In this document: positions 1-7,301 of the stretch, one piece after another
Layout: each line of letters opens with the position of its first letter
How positions within the stretch are numbered: position 1 is the first letter of the stretch
Assembly (NCBI GenBank): GCA_045130475.1
Contig: JBGUPU010000033.1
Coordinates: 1-64,000, forward strand
DNA length: 64,000 bases
Direction of reading: 5' to 3'
Origin: CAG-791 sp045130475
GTDB lineage: Bacteria > Bacillota > Clostridia > Lachnospirales > Lachnospiraceae
Notes under the pieces: model-generated
Database searches by the model: none
What the model saw: only the letters and a program-made list of their open reading frames with translations
What the model was told of the DNA's origin: nothing
Program-made: the position numbers and the translations under genes

Positions 1-2
1 AA

Positions 3-216
3 TATGATGTAAAGGTCAAAAGGTATCTGATGGCTCTGAGTCTCGTCAAGCTGCACAAACAGCCGAAGGGCCTTGGCGAGCGGCCGGTTCTTGGCCGCTG
101 TTTTTTAGCGGCCTTAGTACCGCTGCCAGCGAGGGTAGAGCGAGAGCGTGCCCAAGGCGTTTGTGCAGCTTGACGAGACGGTGTTCACTTAACCTCCTTT
201 TGACCTCAACATCATA
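3..216. repeat. Long imperfect inverted repeat, divergent member of the structured repeat family
   Basis: Positions 41-60 and 159-178 are a perfect 20-bp inverted repeat. The pairing extends outwards imperfectly to about 3 and 216: both outer arms carry TATGATGT followed by AGGTCAAAAGG when read inwards. Inside are nested hairpins (CCTTGGC with its complement, and GCGGCC pairs). Read on the minus strand the core is bounded by AAAC and GTTT and contains GCTCTCGC and GCTCGCCAAGG blocks that resemble the two better copies at 17.8 and 31.2 kb. It is clearly palindromic; its membership of that family is an inference. No convincing protein is encoded here. Confidence 0.55.
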
Positions 217-273
217 ATATTTATATATCTTATTGTAACGAACAACCTTATATCGAACAAGTTGCCTGCACGA

Positions 274-320
274 GCAAAAAGAAAACCGCCGCACTGACGC
301 TTATGTCCAGTACAGCGGCC
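274..320 (-). terminator. Rho-independent terminator of the 78-aa gene
   Basis: Read on the minus strand, a GC-rich stem (arms 308-319 and 285-296, one mismatch) is followed by a T-rich run at 284-274. It lies about 75 bp after the stop of the minus-strand gene at 393-629 and fits as its terminator. Confidence 0.6.
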
Positions 321-392
321 TCTTACTCTATGTATAAAAAAGATAGGGGGGTACTCCTCTTTGGGGAGGCAAATCAATAAAGAAGAATTATA

Positions 393-629
393 TTATGCTG
401 CCATCTTCTCCAGGAAGTTCATCATGGTCATCTCGTCTTCGTAGGAAGTGGTGAAGATACCAAGCTGCTCGTCATGATCTTCTGCCAGCCTGATGATTCC
501 TGCGATATACTCTTCTTCATTCTTCATGTTGTAGGACTCATCATTGGGGCCCATCAGCCATACAGAATTTTTGCATTTGTCAAGTGCTGCATTGAGTTCT
601 TTGAGTTCGTTTGCTGTTCTGATCTTCAT
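393..629 (-). CDS. Small uncharacterised acidic protein (78 aa)
   Basis: A short acidic protein with no signal peptide, no membrane segment and no cysteines. The start is supported by a strong AGGAGG site ten bases before the ATG, and a hairpin terminator follows the stop, so it appears to be a single-gene transcription unit. The sequence alternates charged helical stretches with a central VWLMGP segment. It reminds me of small conserved Lachnospiraceae proteins of unknown role, but I cannot name a family, and no neighbour suggests a function. Confidence 0.7.
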   Translation of the reverse strand: MKIRTANELKELNAALDKCKNSVWLMGPNDESYNMKNEEEYIAGIIRLAEDHDEQLGIFTTSYEDEMTMMNFLEKMAA

Positions 630-1051
630 AATATAAAAACCTCCTGCCGCTTAAACGGCTCACCATCCGTTTTTTCCTTTCTCTTACTTAATTTTTTTAT
701 TTTCTTTCGGATGATTTTGAATGGTAATTCTTGTTTTTGTCTGGTTTTGTCTGATCAGGTTGTTTCCCTTGATCTGTGTATATAGTACCAACGGAGGCCT
801 GTCCGGAAAATATCATTCGGGACAGATTTGATAAAGATTGAGACAAATAAAAAAGGCCTGATTTAGGTCTTTTTTGTCATTTCACAGCGGAAAAGCCGAG
901 AATTTTAAAAATTTCGGGAACCAGAATGGTAAAATTGGGACTATACCTCACCCTATACCTGGCGAAAAGGCATTCCCTGAAGAAGATCAGGATATGGTAT
1001 TATAATCCTGCGCAGAATAATTATTATTGCAAGAGCAATGGAGATTGAACT
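630..1051. other. Intergenic region between divergent genes
   Basis: About 420 bp with no credible gene. It should hold the promoters of the divergent genes on either side. A TATAAT at 1001-1006 could be a -10 box for the iron-sulfur protein but lacks a good -35 box. The sequence CTATACCT occurs twice near 940-960. A hairpin at 848-876 is listed separately. Confidence 0.5.
848..876. terminator. Bidirectional terminator-like hairpin
   Basis: The stem AAAAAAGGCCT / AGGTCTTTTTT with a five-base loop gives U-runs in both directions. It lies between two divergent genes, with no gene ending close by on either strand, so what it terminates is unclear. Confidence 0.5.
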
Positions 1052-2458
1052 ATGGGACATCTGACATCGAGAGATGCATATAGAAATCTGGAAGACAGGA
1101 TCAACTGGTTTACACAGGGCGCGCCGGCTTCCGAGACACTGACAAAAATCCTGCAGGTACTTTTTACAGAGAAAGAGGCAAAGTGGGTTGCCAAACTTCC
1201 CATCCGTCCCTTTTCTCTGAAAAAAGCCGCTCAGCTCTGGGGTACATCGGAAGCCAAAGCGGAGAAGCTCCTGGACCGGCTCTGTGAAAAGGGACTCCTG
1301 GTCGACTCCTATGACCACGGTGTGCGCAAGTTTGTCCTGCCCCCGCCTATGATCGGCTTTTTTGAATTCTCCCTGATGCGGACCCGGGGCGATATCGATC
1401 AGAAATACCTGAGCGAGCTCTTTTATCAATACATCAATGTGGAAGAGGATTTCATCAAGGATCTCTTCCTGGGAATGGATACCAAACTGGGGAGGGTCTT
1501 CGTCAATGAGCCCGTTCTCATGACAGAGAAGACCAACCACATCCTGGACTACGAGCGGGCGACCCACATCATTGAAGAAGCGGAGTTTATCGGTGTCGGC
1601 ACCTGTTTCTGCCGTCACAAGAATTACCATCTGGGCATCCCCTGCAAACTGAATGCCCCCATGGAGACCTGCCTGACCTTCGGCAATGTCGCGCGCTCCC
1701 TGGCCGAGCACGGCGGCTATACGCGGCCGATCGACAAGGCGGAAGCAAAGGAAATCCTGGAGATGTCCTACAGCTACAACCTGGTCCAGATGGGGGAAAA
1801 TGTCCGCGAGCACCCCGCCTTCATGTGCAACTGCTGCGGCTGCTGCTGCGAAGCACTGGAGGCTGTCCGAAGATTCAGCCCCATGCAACCCATCGCAACG
1901 ACAAACTACATCCCGAAAATCAACTTCAGCGACTGCGTCTCCTGCGGAAAGTGTGAGAAAGTGTGCCCCATCCTGGCCATCTCCATGCAGGAAAAGGCTG
2001 CCAAAGGGGACAGCTCCTTTGACACCTTGCATGATAGTGATAGTTGTCAGAAGAACCGGCCCCTTGACACCGAAGAGTCTGTGTCGGCTGACATTGCTGC
2101 CGCTTCAGGCAATCCGGCCAAAAAAAGAAGACCCGTCATCGACGAGTCTATCTGTCTGGGCTGCGGCGTCTGCGCCAGGAACTGTCCCAAAAAGGCCATC
2201 ACCCTGCAGAGAAGGCCGATCGAAGTGATCACCCCTGTCAACAGCACCCACCGCTTTGTCCTGCAGGCCATCGAGAAGGGCACTCTGCAGAACCTGGTCT
2301 TTGACAACCAGGCCTTCGCAAACCACCGGGCCATGGCGGCCGTCTTCGGCACGATCCTGAGGCTCCCGCCCCTCAAACAGGCCCTGGCCAGCAAACAGTT
2401 CAAGTCTGTCTATCTGGACCATCTCCTGTCCGCACAGAATGCACAGAAAAAGAAGTAA
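1052..2458 (+). CDS. Winged-helix plus multi-cluster iron-sulfur protein
   Basis: A soluble protein of 468 aa. Residues ~30-105 resemble a winged-helix domain. Next come cysteine clusters: CFCRHK near 190, a dense CNCCGCCC near 260, and two ferredoxin-type [4Fe-4S] motifs, CVSCGKCEKVCP near 297 and CLGCGVCARNCP near 370. It probably acts as a redox or electron-transfer protein; the exact partner is unknown. GGAG lies eight bases before the ATG. The linker between the two ferredoxin motifs is unusually long because a palindromic repeat (2003-2069) is read through in frame as about residues 318-340. The 3' end runs straight into a second repeat. Confidence 0.85.
   Translation: MGHLTSRDAYRNLEDRINWFTQGAPASETLTKILQVLFTEKEAKWVAKLPIRPFSLKKAAQLWGTSEAKAEKLLDRLCEKGLLVDSYDHGVRKFVLPPPMIGFFEFSLMRTRGDIDQKYLSELFYQYINVEEDFIKDLFLGMDTKLGRVFVNEPVLMTEKTNHILDYERATHIIEEAEFIGVGTCFCRHKNYHLGIPCKLNAPMETCLTFGNVARSLAEHGGYTRPIDKAEAKEILEMSYSYNLVQMGENVREHPAFMCNCCGCCCEALEAVRRFSPMQPIATTNYIPKINFSDCVSCGKCEKVCPILAISMQEKAAKGDSSFDTLHDSDSCQKNRPLDTEESVSADIAAASGNPAKKRRPVIDESICLGCGVCARNCPKKAITLQRRPIEVITPVNSTHRFVLQAIEKGTLQNLVFDNQAFANHRAMAAVFGTILRLPPLKQALASKQFKSVYLDHLLSAQNAQKKK
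2003..2069. repeat. REP-like palindrome inside a coding sequence
   Basis: The left arm AAGGGGACAGCTCCTTTGAC and the right arm TTGTCAGAAGAACCGGCCCC are degenerate copies of the arms of the perfect palindrome at 28036-28091. The unit contains no stop in the reading frame of the iron-sulfur protein and adds about 22 residues between its two ferredoxin motifs. Confidence 0.7.
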
Positions 2459-2462
2459 AAGA

Positions 2463-2530
2463 TGTCAAGTGGAGACAAGGGACGGTTCTGTGTCTCCTAA
2501 GTGGTAGAAGAACCGTCCCCTTGACAATCT
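2463..2530. repeat. REP-like palindrome, hybrid copy
   Basis: Begins with GGAGACAAGGGACGG and a GTGTCTCC end (the GTCTCC subtype) and closes with AGAAGAACCGTCCCCTTGAC (the TTCTGAC subtype). It lies directly after the stop of the iron-sulfur protein and may also serve as its terminator. Confidence 0.7.
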
Positions 2531-2542
2531 TGACAATCCGGT

Positions 2543-2905
2543 TCAGTCCAGAATCCTGCCGTCCCTGGAGATGGTGACCACCTGCCAGGGAATGAATTTA
2601 CCGCTGGCACGGAGGGCAGTTTCAGCCGCTCTCTGCAGACCTCCGCAGCAGGGAACCTCCATGCGGACGATGGTGACACTCTTCACGTCGTTGTCCCGGA
2701 TGATAGCAGTCAGTTTTTCGGAATAGTCCACCGGGTCCAGCTTGGGACAGCCAATCAGAGTGATCTTTCCCTTCATGAAATCTTCATGCATATTTGCGTA
2801 GGCATAAGCCGTGCAGTCTGCCGCAATCAGAAGCTTTGCGCCGTCATAGAAGGGTGCCTGCGTCGGCAGCAGCCTGATCTGGCAGGGCCACTGACCAAGG
2901 CGGGA
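2543..2905 (-). pseudogene. C-terminal remnant of a 4Fe-4S ferredoxin-family protein
   Basis: The frame carries the C-terminal part of a clostridial iron-sulfur protein: an ADCTAYAYAN segment, then HEDFMKGKITLIGCPKLD and EVPCCGG, ending in VVTISRDGRILD. Homologous sequence in the same frame continues upstream of the first possible ATG (2791) to about 2905 (RLGQWP), where a stop codon and unrelated sequence begin. The N-terminal ferredoxin clusters found in complete family members are absent. It meets a decapitated Crp/Fnr gene head to head, so one deletion may have removed both 5' halves. A short ATG-started product of 82 aa could still be made. Confidence 0.65.
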
Positions 2906-2909
2906 GACC

Positions 2910-3425
2910 TATGCAATGCTGCCGGACGAGGTGATGCTGGTCGACGTCCGTGCCGGCGAAGACAGTCAAGTCCTGTTTCTGAAAATTGGCAGTCTGTTCG
3001 CAACTTCCGGGGATTCCTTCAGAATTTCCAAGCCCCGGACCTCCTCCCGGGAAGCCTCATCGTCACAGTTTGAAAAACCGGTTGCCGGACTGCCGCAATG
3101 GGAGAACCCGTCTGAAAAGACCATGCTGTTTAAGCTGACGAGGAACCTGATGATGATCTCCGCCCACAAAAATCTGGCGCTCTCGGGCCGCAGCTTTCAC
3201 ACGGCTCCCAAAAGCGCCAGAGGTCGTATTCTCTCTTATCTCAATTCAGTTTCCCTGCAGAAAAAAGCATCGGAATTTGATATTCCTTTTAACAGGCAGC
3301 AGCTGGCGGATTACCTGAACCTGGAACGCACCAATATGTCCAAGGAACTAAGCCGCATGCAGCGGGAAGGCATCCTGTCCTGCAGGAAGAATCACTTTGT
3401 CCTGCACGGAGAGACGGATACTTAA
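2910..3425 (+). pseudogene. C-terminal remnant of a Crp/Fnr-family regulator
   Basis: The last ~100 residues match the DNA-binding half of Crp/Fnr regulators (FNRQQLADYLNLERTNMSKEL, a winged helix with the recognition helix). The cyclic-nucleotide-type effector domain that should precede it is missing; the first 60 residues of the frame are not recognisable. An ATG exists at 2916, but no good ribosome binding site was seen. Such regulators are commonly encoded divergently from ferredoxin-type genes, which fits the neighbouring remnant. A shortened functional protein cannot be excluded. Confidence 0.6.
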
Positions 3426-3426
3426 G

Positions 3427-4008
3427 TTATCGAATAAAGTTTGTAAACACCTTCTGCTCAGCAGCAGGCTCCTGCACGCCCGCCTTTTTGCCGGCCTCGA
3501 TGCACTTGAGAAGCCAGGCCATGTTTCTGCCCAGCGTGTGCATGATCTGCAGGCCTTCCTTGTCCTCCATGACATCCTTGGGGGAAAAGCCATGAACCAT
3601 GGGCCAGTAGTTGGAGGTCACGAGAGGCATCTCACAGTACTGTATGTATTTATTGAGGACATCCAGGGTCGCCGTAGTGCCCGCACGCCTTGCGGAAGCG
3701 ATCGCTGCGCCGGGTTTGTGGCGAAGGTCATCTCCTGCTGTCCAGAAAAGTCTGTCGAGGAAGGCAACGACTTCACCGGAAGCAGATGCATAATAAACCG
3801 GAGAACCGATGACCAGGCCGTCCGACTCTTTCAGCTTGGCTGCAACATCCTTCACAGCTGCGTCAATATTCCCGTTGACCGCATCTTTGCCGATGTGAAC
3901 GATCTCCGAATCAATTCCTGCTGCTGTCAGTTCTTTTGCAATCTCGGAAAGTGCCGTAAATGTGCATCCCTTGGCATTCCTGCTTCCATTTAGCATTAAA
4001 ACCTTCAT
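3427..4008 (-). CDS. NADPH-dependent FMN reductase / flavodoxin-fold protein
   Basis: A 193-aa protein of the flavodoxin-like NAD(P)H:FMN reductase family. The N-terminal LMLNGSRNAKGCT loop fits the FMN phosphate-binding motif, and GSPVYYASASGEVVAFLDR is typical of iron-sulfur-flavoprotein-like reductases. No cysteine cluster follows, so this is the plain flavin form. It would transfer electrons from NAD(P)H to flavin or small acceptors in the cytoplasm. AGGAGG lies just before the ATG. It converges with the Crp/Fnr remnant, the two stops being almost adjacent. The substrate is unknown. Confidence 0.85.
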   Translation of the reverse strand: MKVLMLNGSRNAKGCTFTALSEIAKELTAAGIDSEIVHIGKDAVNGNIDAAVKDVAAKLKESDGLVIGSPVYYASASGEVVAFLDRLFWTAGDDLRHKPGAAIASARRAGTTATLDVLNKYIQYCEMPLVTSNYWPMVHGFSPKDVMEDKEGLQIMHTLGRNMAWLLKCIEAGKKAGVQEPAAEQKVFTNFIR

Positions 4009-4265
4009 ATTTTTTCCTCCTGAAATAGACTACTATTCTTTCTGACCATTCCGCTCGCCAAAACGACTCTCTGCAGAAAAATCAATGATGGCAATTTTCT
4101 GCAGAATCATCGGTGATTCGGACCGTCCGCAGCACGAATCACCGTAAAGCGCAACTCAACTATAACACATCTGCATCTTTCCTGGACAGCATTCTTTACC
4201 ATGCCCTCCGCACAGCATAAAGTCAGAGCAGGCAGGACGGAGCTGATCGCATTAGCACTTCAAAG

Positions 4266-4460
4266 CTATTCTGTCCAAAACAATTCATCAAGAGTCCTTT
4301 CGAGGACCTTGCAGATTCTGATGCACAGATTAATGGTAGGATTATAATCCCCTTTCTCGATCGCACTGATTGTCTGCCTGGATACCCCGACTTTCTCTGC
4401 AAGATCCGCCTGTGATAAATCCTTCTCCGCCCTGGCGGCCTTCAATTTCAGATTTTTCAT
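4266..4460 (-). CDS. Small XRE-family HTH regulator
   Basis: A 64-aa protein that is almost entirely one Cro/C1-type helix-turn-helix: KDLSQADLAEKVGVSRQTIS, then KGDYNPTINLCIRICKVL and the closing LDELFW. It overlaps the upstream membrane protein gene by four bases (ATGA), so the two are translationally coupled. This is the common arrangement of a compact YozG-like regulator with a small membrane protein; it probably controls its own operon. Confidence 0.9.
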   Translation of the reverse strand: MKNLKLKAARAEKDLSQADLAEKVGVSRQTISAIEKGDYNPTINLCIRICKVLERTLDELFWTE

Positions 4461-4981
4461 GCGTCTTCCTCCCGGCCGGCAATCATTTTAACAAGTCCAA
4501 CCACGCCAATCACGGCAAACATCAGTCCGCAGAGCAGATTGATGGTCTGCGTCCGAAGCATTCCTCCTGAAAACAGTTCCCCCTCTCTCCAGGCTGTGAA
4601 TCCGACCCACAGGTTGAACACGGATACGACAGCCATGAGAATGACATATCTCTTCAGATTCATATTGAGCCCGACATAGGCATTATGCCAGATGCAGTAG
4701 CACGCGTGCAATGTAACCCCGACAATAATCGCGGCAAAGTGTATCACACTCTGTTCCGCCGGAAGCTCAACCCCCATAGATAAGACACACATCACAGCTT
4801 CAAAAATCAGTACCGTGTAAAATGCATACATATACCCTCTGCCGCGGACCAGCTTCTGCATCTCGTCATATTCAGCGGACATCTTTTTATTCTTGTTAAC
4901 AAAACGAAGAACAATCACCGCAATCACAAGTCCGATCAAAACACCTGAAATCACCCCAAACATACGTCCAGTATTATACAT
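4457..4981 (-). CDS. Small multi-pass membrane protein paired with XRE regulator
   Basis: A 174-aa integral membrane protein with about five hydrophobic segments (near residues 8-26, 50-70, 80-100, 112-130 and 143-163) and a short charged loop after the first. GAGGAGG precedes the ATG. It overlaps the downstream XRE gene by four bases. Many Firmicutes carry such membrane-protein/HTH pairs; the function is unknown and I do not recognise a named family. Confidence 0.75.
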   Translation of the reverse strand: MYNTGRMFGVISGVLIGLVIAVIVLRFVNKNKKMSAEYDEMQKLVRGRGYMYAFYTVLIFEAVMCVLSMGVELPAEQSVIHFAAIIVGVTLHACYCIWHNAYVGLNMNLKRYVILMAVVSVFNLWVGFTAWREGELFSGGMLRTQTINLLCGLMFAVIGVVGLVKMIAGREEDA

Positions 4982-5400
4982 AGCGCGTCCTCCTCGGTTG
5001 AAATTCTTTTTTGTAAATATTCGACTAATTTAATGACTCATAATTTAATAACTCAACTATCGCTCAACACTCAGCTTTTCTATAAGGTCTTCTATAATTC
5101 AGCTTCTATAATGGATAGTAGCACTTAATTGGCAATATGTCAATTATATTTGTCATAATCATATATTTTATTTACATTTTGCCATCACGAAGACTCCTGA
5201 GGCGAAGACACCTGAAGACACCCTGCTTTACTACTTTGAAAAAACATTCCCCGGCTCCGGAAAGATTTTTACAGGCATGTAAAAAAGAAGTCCCTGAATG
5301 GAAAAGACTTTTCCCGCATACGATATGCAGGTTGTCGAAACGCATTAATATTGTCGTTTGACAAGTTTTTATATATAATAAACACAGGAGGCTGAATACA
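4982..5400. other. AT-rich intergenic region with candidate hipA-like promoter
   Basis: No credible gene. An imperfect inverted repeat TTGTCGAAAC (5332-5341) / GTTTGACAA (5356-5364) lies just upstream of a possible -10 TATAAT (5374-5379; weak -35 TTGTCG at 5351-5356) and the AGGAGG of the HipA-like gene (5386-5391). It could be the operator for the HTH partner encoded downstream. TTCTATAAT occurs twice near 5090-5115. Confidence 0.4.
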
Positions 5401-6291
5401 ATGGGCAAAAAGATAAATGACGGGAAGGTAATCCTGCAGCTTCAGGATCTAAGATATCTGCAATGGACGAAAATCCGGCACTCTTCAGGTACAGCAGGCT
5501 CTTTTTTGAAAGCATCTGCCCGGATCCGCGGAGAACGATGGTACTATAAGCTGTCTGATTATGATCCGTACAGAGGTATCGTTGGTCATGAGTGCGTAAA
5601 TGAGATTATAGCAGACCGCCTGCTGACGATCCTGCAGATTCCTCACCTTCCTTATCAGCTGATTCACGCGCTGGTTGTCATCGACGGAAAGGAATATGTG
5701 ACATGGCTGTGCCGGTCAAAAGATTACCGGCAGGACGGGGAAAGCAAGATTGCACTGGACACATACTATCAGATGGAAAAAAGAGAGGGGGAATCCCCTC
5801 TGGAATTCTGCTTTCGGATGGGATGGGAAAGATATATCAGCGAAATGCTGTTGGTGGATTTTCTGATCCTCAACCGCGACCGTCACGGGGCAAATCTGGA
5901 GGTTCTGCGGAACCGGCAGGCGAAGACGATCCGGCTTGCCCCCTTGTTTGACCACGGTCTGAGCCTGTGCTTTTCCCTGCATGATGAACAGAGTCTTTAC
6001 ACTGTGGATCCCATGGCAGATCGTCCGGTACAGTGCTTTGTCGGATCTCACTCAGCCATAGAAAACCTGAATCTGATCCCAAAAGAATATAGAAATATCA
6101 GACCGGATGAAACTGTCATCTGCAGGAAAGGCGGGGAATGTCCTCTGTCACAAAGAACAGGACTCCGGGAATCTGCTTGTGTTCTGCTTTTCTCGGATCT
6201 GGAAGAGGCCATTTCCGAAAAGCGGCGCGAAGTCATCTGGCAGATGATCCGGAAGAGGTGGGAATACTATGAAAACTTTTGCAATTCGTGA
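5401..6291 (+). CDS. HipA-like serine/threonine kinase domain protein
   Basis: A 296-aa protein with the C-terminal kinase signature of the HipA/CtkA family: LNRDRHGANLEVL (catalytic loop with Asp and Asn) near residue 157, and PLFDHGLSL (metal-binding DFG-like segment) near 180. A basic region (GERWYYKLSDYDPY) resembles the nucleotide-binding start. It is shorter than E. coli HipA (about 440 aa) and lacks the N-subdomain, as CtkA-type proteins do. AGGAGG precedes the ATG. The downstream HTH protein overlaps by 23 bases, suggesting a coupled toxin/regulator pair; the kinase substrate is unknown. Confidence 0.8.
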   Translation: MGKKINDGKVILQLQDLRYLQWTKIRHSSGTAGSFLKASARIRGERWYYKLSDYDPYRGIVGHECVNEIIADRLLTILQIPHLPYQLIHALVVIDGKEYVTWLCRSKDYRQDGESKIALDTYYQMEKREGESPLEFCFRMGWERYISEMLLVDFLILNRDRHGANLEVLRNRQAKTIRLAPLFDHGLSLCFSLHDEQSLYTVDPMADRPVQCFVGSHSAIENLNLIPKEYRNIRPDETVICRKGGECPLSQRTGLRESACVLLFSDLEEAISEKRREVIWQMIRKRWEYYENFCNS

Positions 6292-7138
6292 TGCATCTAT
6301 CCAAAAAGACCGGGACCTGGCATGGCTTCTCTACGAACCGGACAGCGGCTCTTTCACTATCGAAATCTGTCAGGACGTCGATGAGTGGGAGGCCCCGCTC
6401 ATACTCTCCTCTTTTGTAAAAAAGGGAAAACGATCTGTAGATCCCTACTGGAGCCGGGTGTGGGTGGAGCAGCGGATCATTCCGCGGGAGAGACAGAACC
6501 TCGGGGCAATCCTTCGGGACAACGGGCTGCAGGAATACGATCCCTGCCTTCTCCTGATTCTCTCCGACGGCCGCTGTGCGCAGGATGACTGTTTTATTGT
6601 TCCGCTGCCGGAAAAAAGGCTTCCCAAGGAGCTTCGGGCACGGCTGTCCCTTCGCCTGACCGGTTGCCTGCACGCCGGCCACCATTCTCTCCTCTTTTTC
6701 CGGGATGGTATGGTTCGAAGCATAACACAGGGAGAGCTTCCTCTATCGCAGACACAGAAGAGGCGTCTGATGCATTATCAACAGGCTTTATCCTCTGCAG
6801 CGAACCCTTCTGATCCTCCTGGTCCTGCCTGGGACACACAGAGTGATCTTAATGACCTGCTGCCGTTTTTTTTCCTGCAGGCAGGAGGATGCGGCCTTGC
6901 TCTGGAGGAGGATTATTATATCTCCGCCGAAGACCTTCGAAAAGCAGGATCCCTGCTCCCGGTAAATGCTTCCGACTTTCGCTCTTTCGTACAGCAGAAT
7001 GTGATCGATACCGCAGCCGCCGCAGAGCTCTTGCACTGCAGCAGACAGAACATACAGGATCTCGTACGGCGGAAAAAACTGACGCCCGTCAAGGTCCTGA
7101 AAAACAACTTTCTCTTCTTGCGGGAGGACCTGAGATGA
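6269..7138 (+). CDS. Uncharacterised protein with C-terminal HTH, partner of HipA-like kinase
   Basis: A 289-aa protein whose first 220 residues I cannot assign. The last ~45 residues (AAAAELLHCSRQNIQDLVRRKK, then a strand ending in FLREDLR) look like an excisionase/MerR-type helix-turn-helix. It begins inside the end of the HipA-like gene (23-bp overlap), so the two are co-translated. By analogy with HipBA, it may bind DNA and neutralise or regulate the kinase, though here it is large and encoded second rather than first. A REP-like repeat follows the stop. Confidence 0.75.
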   Translation: MKTFAIRDASIQKDRDLAWLLYEPDSGSFTIEICQDVDEWEAPLILSSFVKKGKRSVDPYWSRVWVEQRIIPRERQNLGAILRDNGLQEYDPCLLLILSDGRCAQDDCFIVPLPEKRLPKELRARLSLRLTGCLHAGHHSLLFFRDGMVRSITQGELPLSQTQKRRLMHYQQALSSAANPSDPPGPAWDTQSDLNDLLPFFFLQAGGCGLALEEDYYISAEDLRKAGSLLPVNASDFRSFVQQNVIDTAAAAELLHCSRQNIQDLVRRKKLTPVKVLKNNFLFLREDLR

Positions 7139-7147
7139 TGGAGTGTT

Positions 7148-7172
7148 AAGGGACGGTTCTTCTGACACTCCC
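7148..7172. repeat. REP-like repeat, single arm
   Basis: AAGGGACGGTTCTTCTGACAC is one arm of the dispersed palindrome; the second arm is absent. It sits ten bases after the stop of the HipA-associated gene. Confidence 0.6.
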
Positions 7173-7195
7173 GACAGGACATAAAATGTTCATTA

Positions 7196-7256
7196 TTTTG
7201 GTACCGAAACAAATTGACGGCAAGGCAAGTACGAGGTATTATTATTTCGGTACCAA
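7196..7256 (+). promoter_or_regulatory. marR-ABC promoter with two palindromic operators
   Basis: TTGACG (7214-7219), a 17-bp spacer and TATTAT (7237-7242) form a good sigma-A promoter. Two near-identical sites flank it: TTTTGGTACCGAAAC around 7197-7210 and TTTCGGTACCAAAC around 7245-7258, both centred on GGTACC and both followed by AAATTG. This spacing suits autorepression by the MarR protein encoded just downstream. Confidence 0.7.
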
Positions 7257-7301
7257 ACAAATTGGATGACCCATTATATAGAAGCAGCGAGGAAAAGGAA
7301 A

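Noticed and set aside
46..294. An 82-codon minus-strand open frame across the left-end palindrome
   Set aside because: It runs through the inverted repeat and has no plausible start signal; a nearby AGGAGG-GTG pair opens only a 24-codon frame.
393..629. Assigning the first small gene to the double-glycine leader peptides
   Set aside because: It has no GG-type leader motif; it shares only small size with those genes.
1686..2228. A 180-codon plus-strand open frame in another phase of the iron-sulfur protein gene
   Set aside because: Arg/Pro/Ser-rich shadow frame; the overlapping frame carries all the cysteine motifs.
5137..5361. A 74-codon plus-strand open frame before the HipA-like gene
   Set aside because: Composition is unlike a protein, no ribosome binding site, and it overlaps the presumed promoter region.
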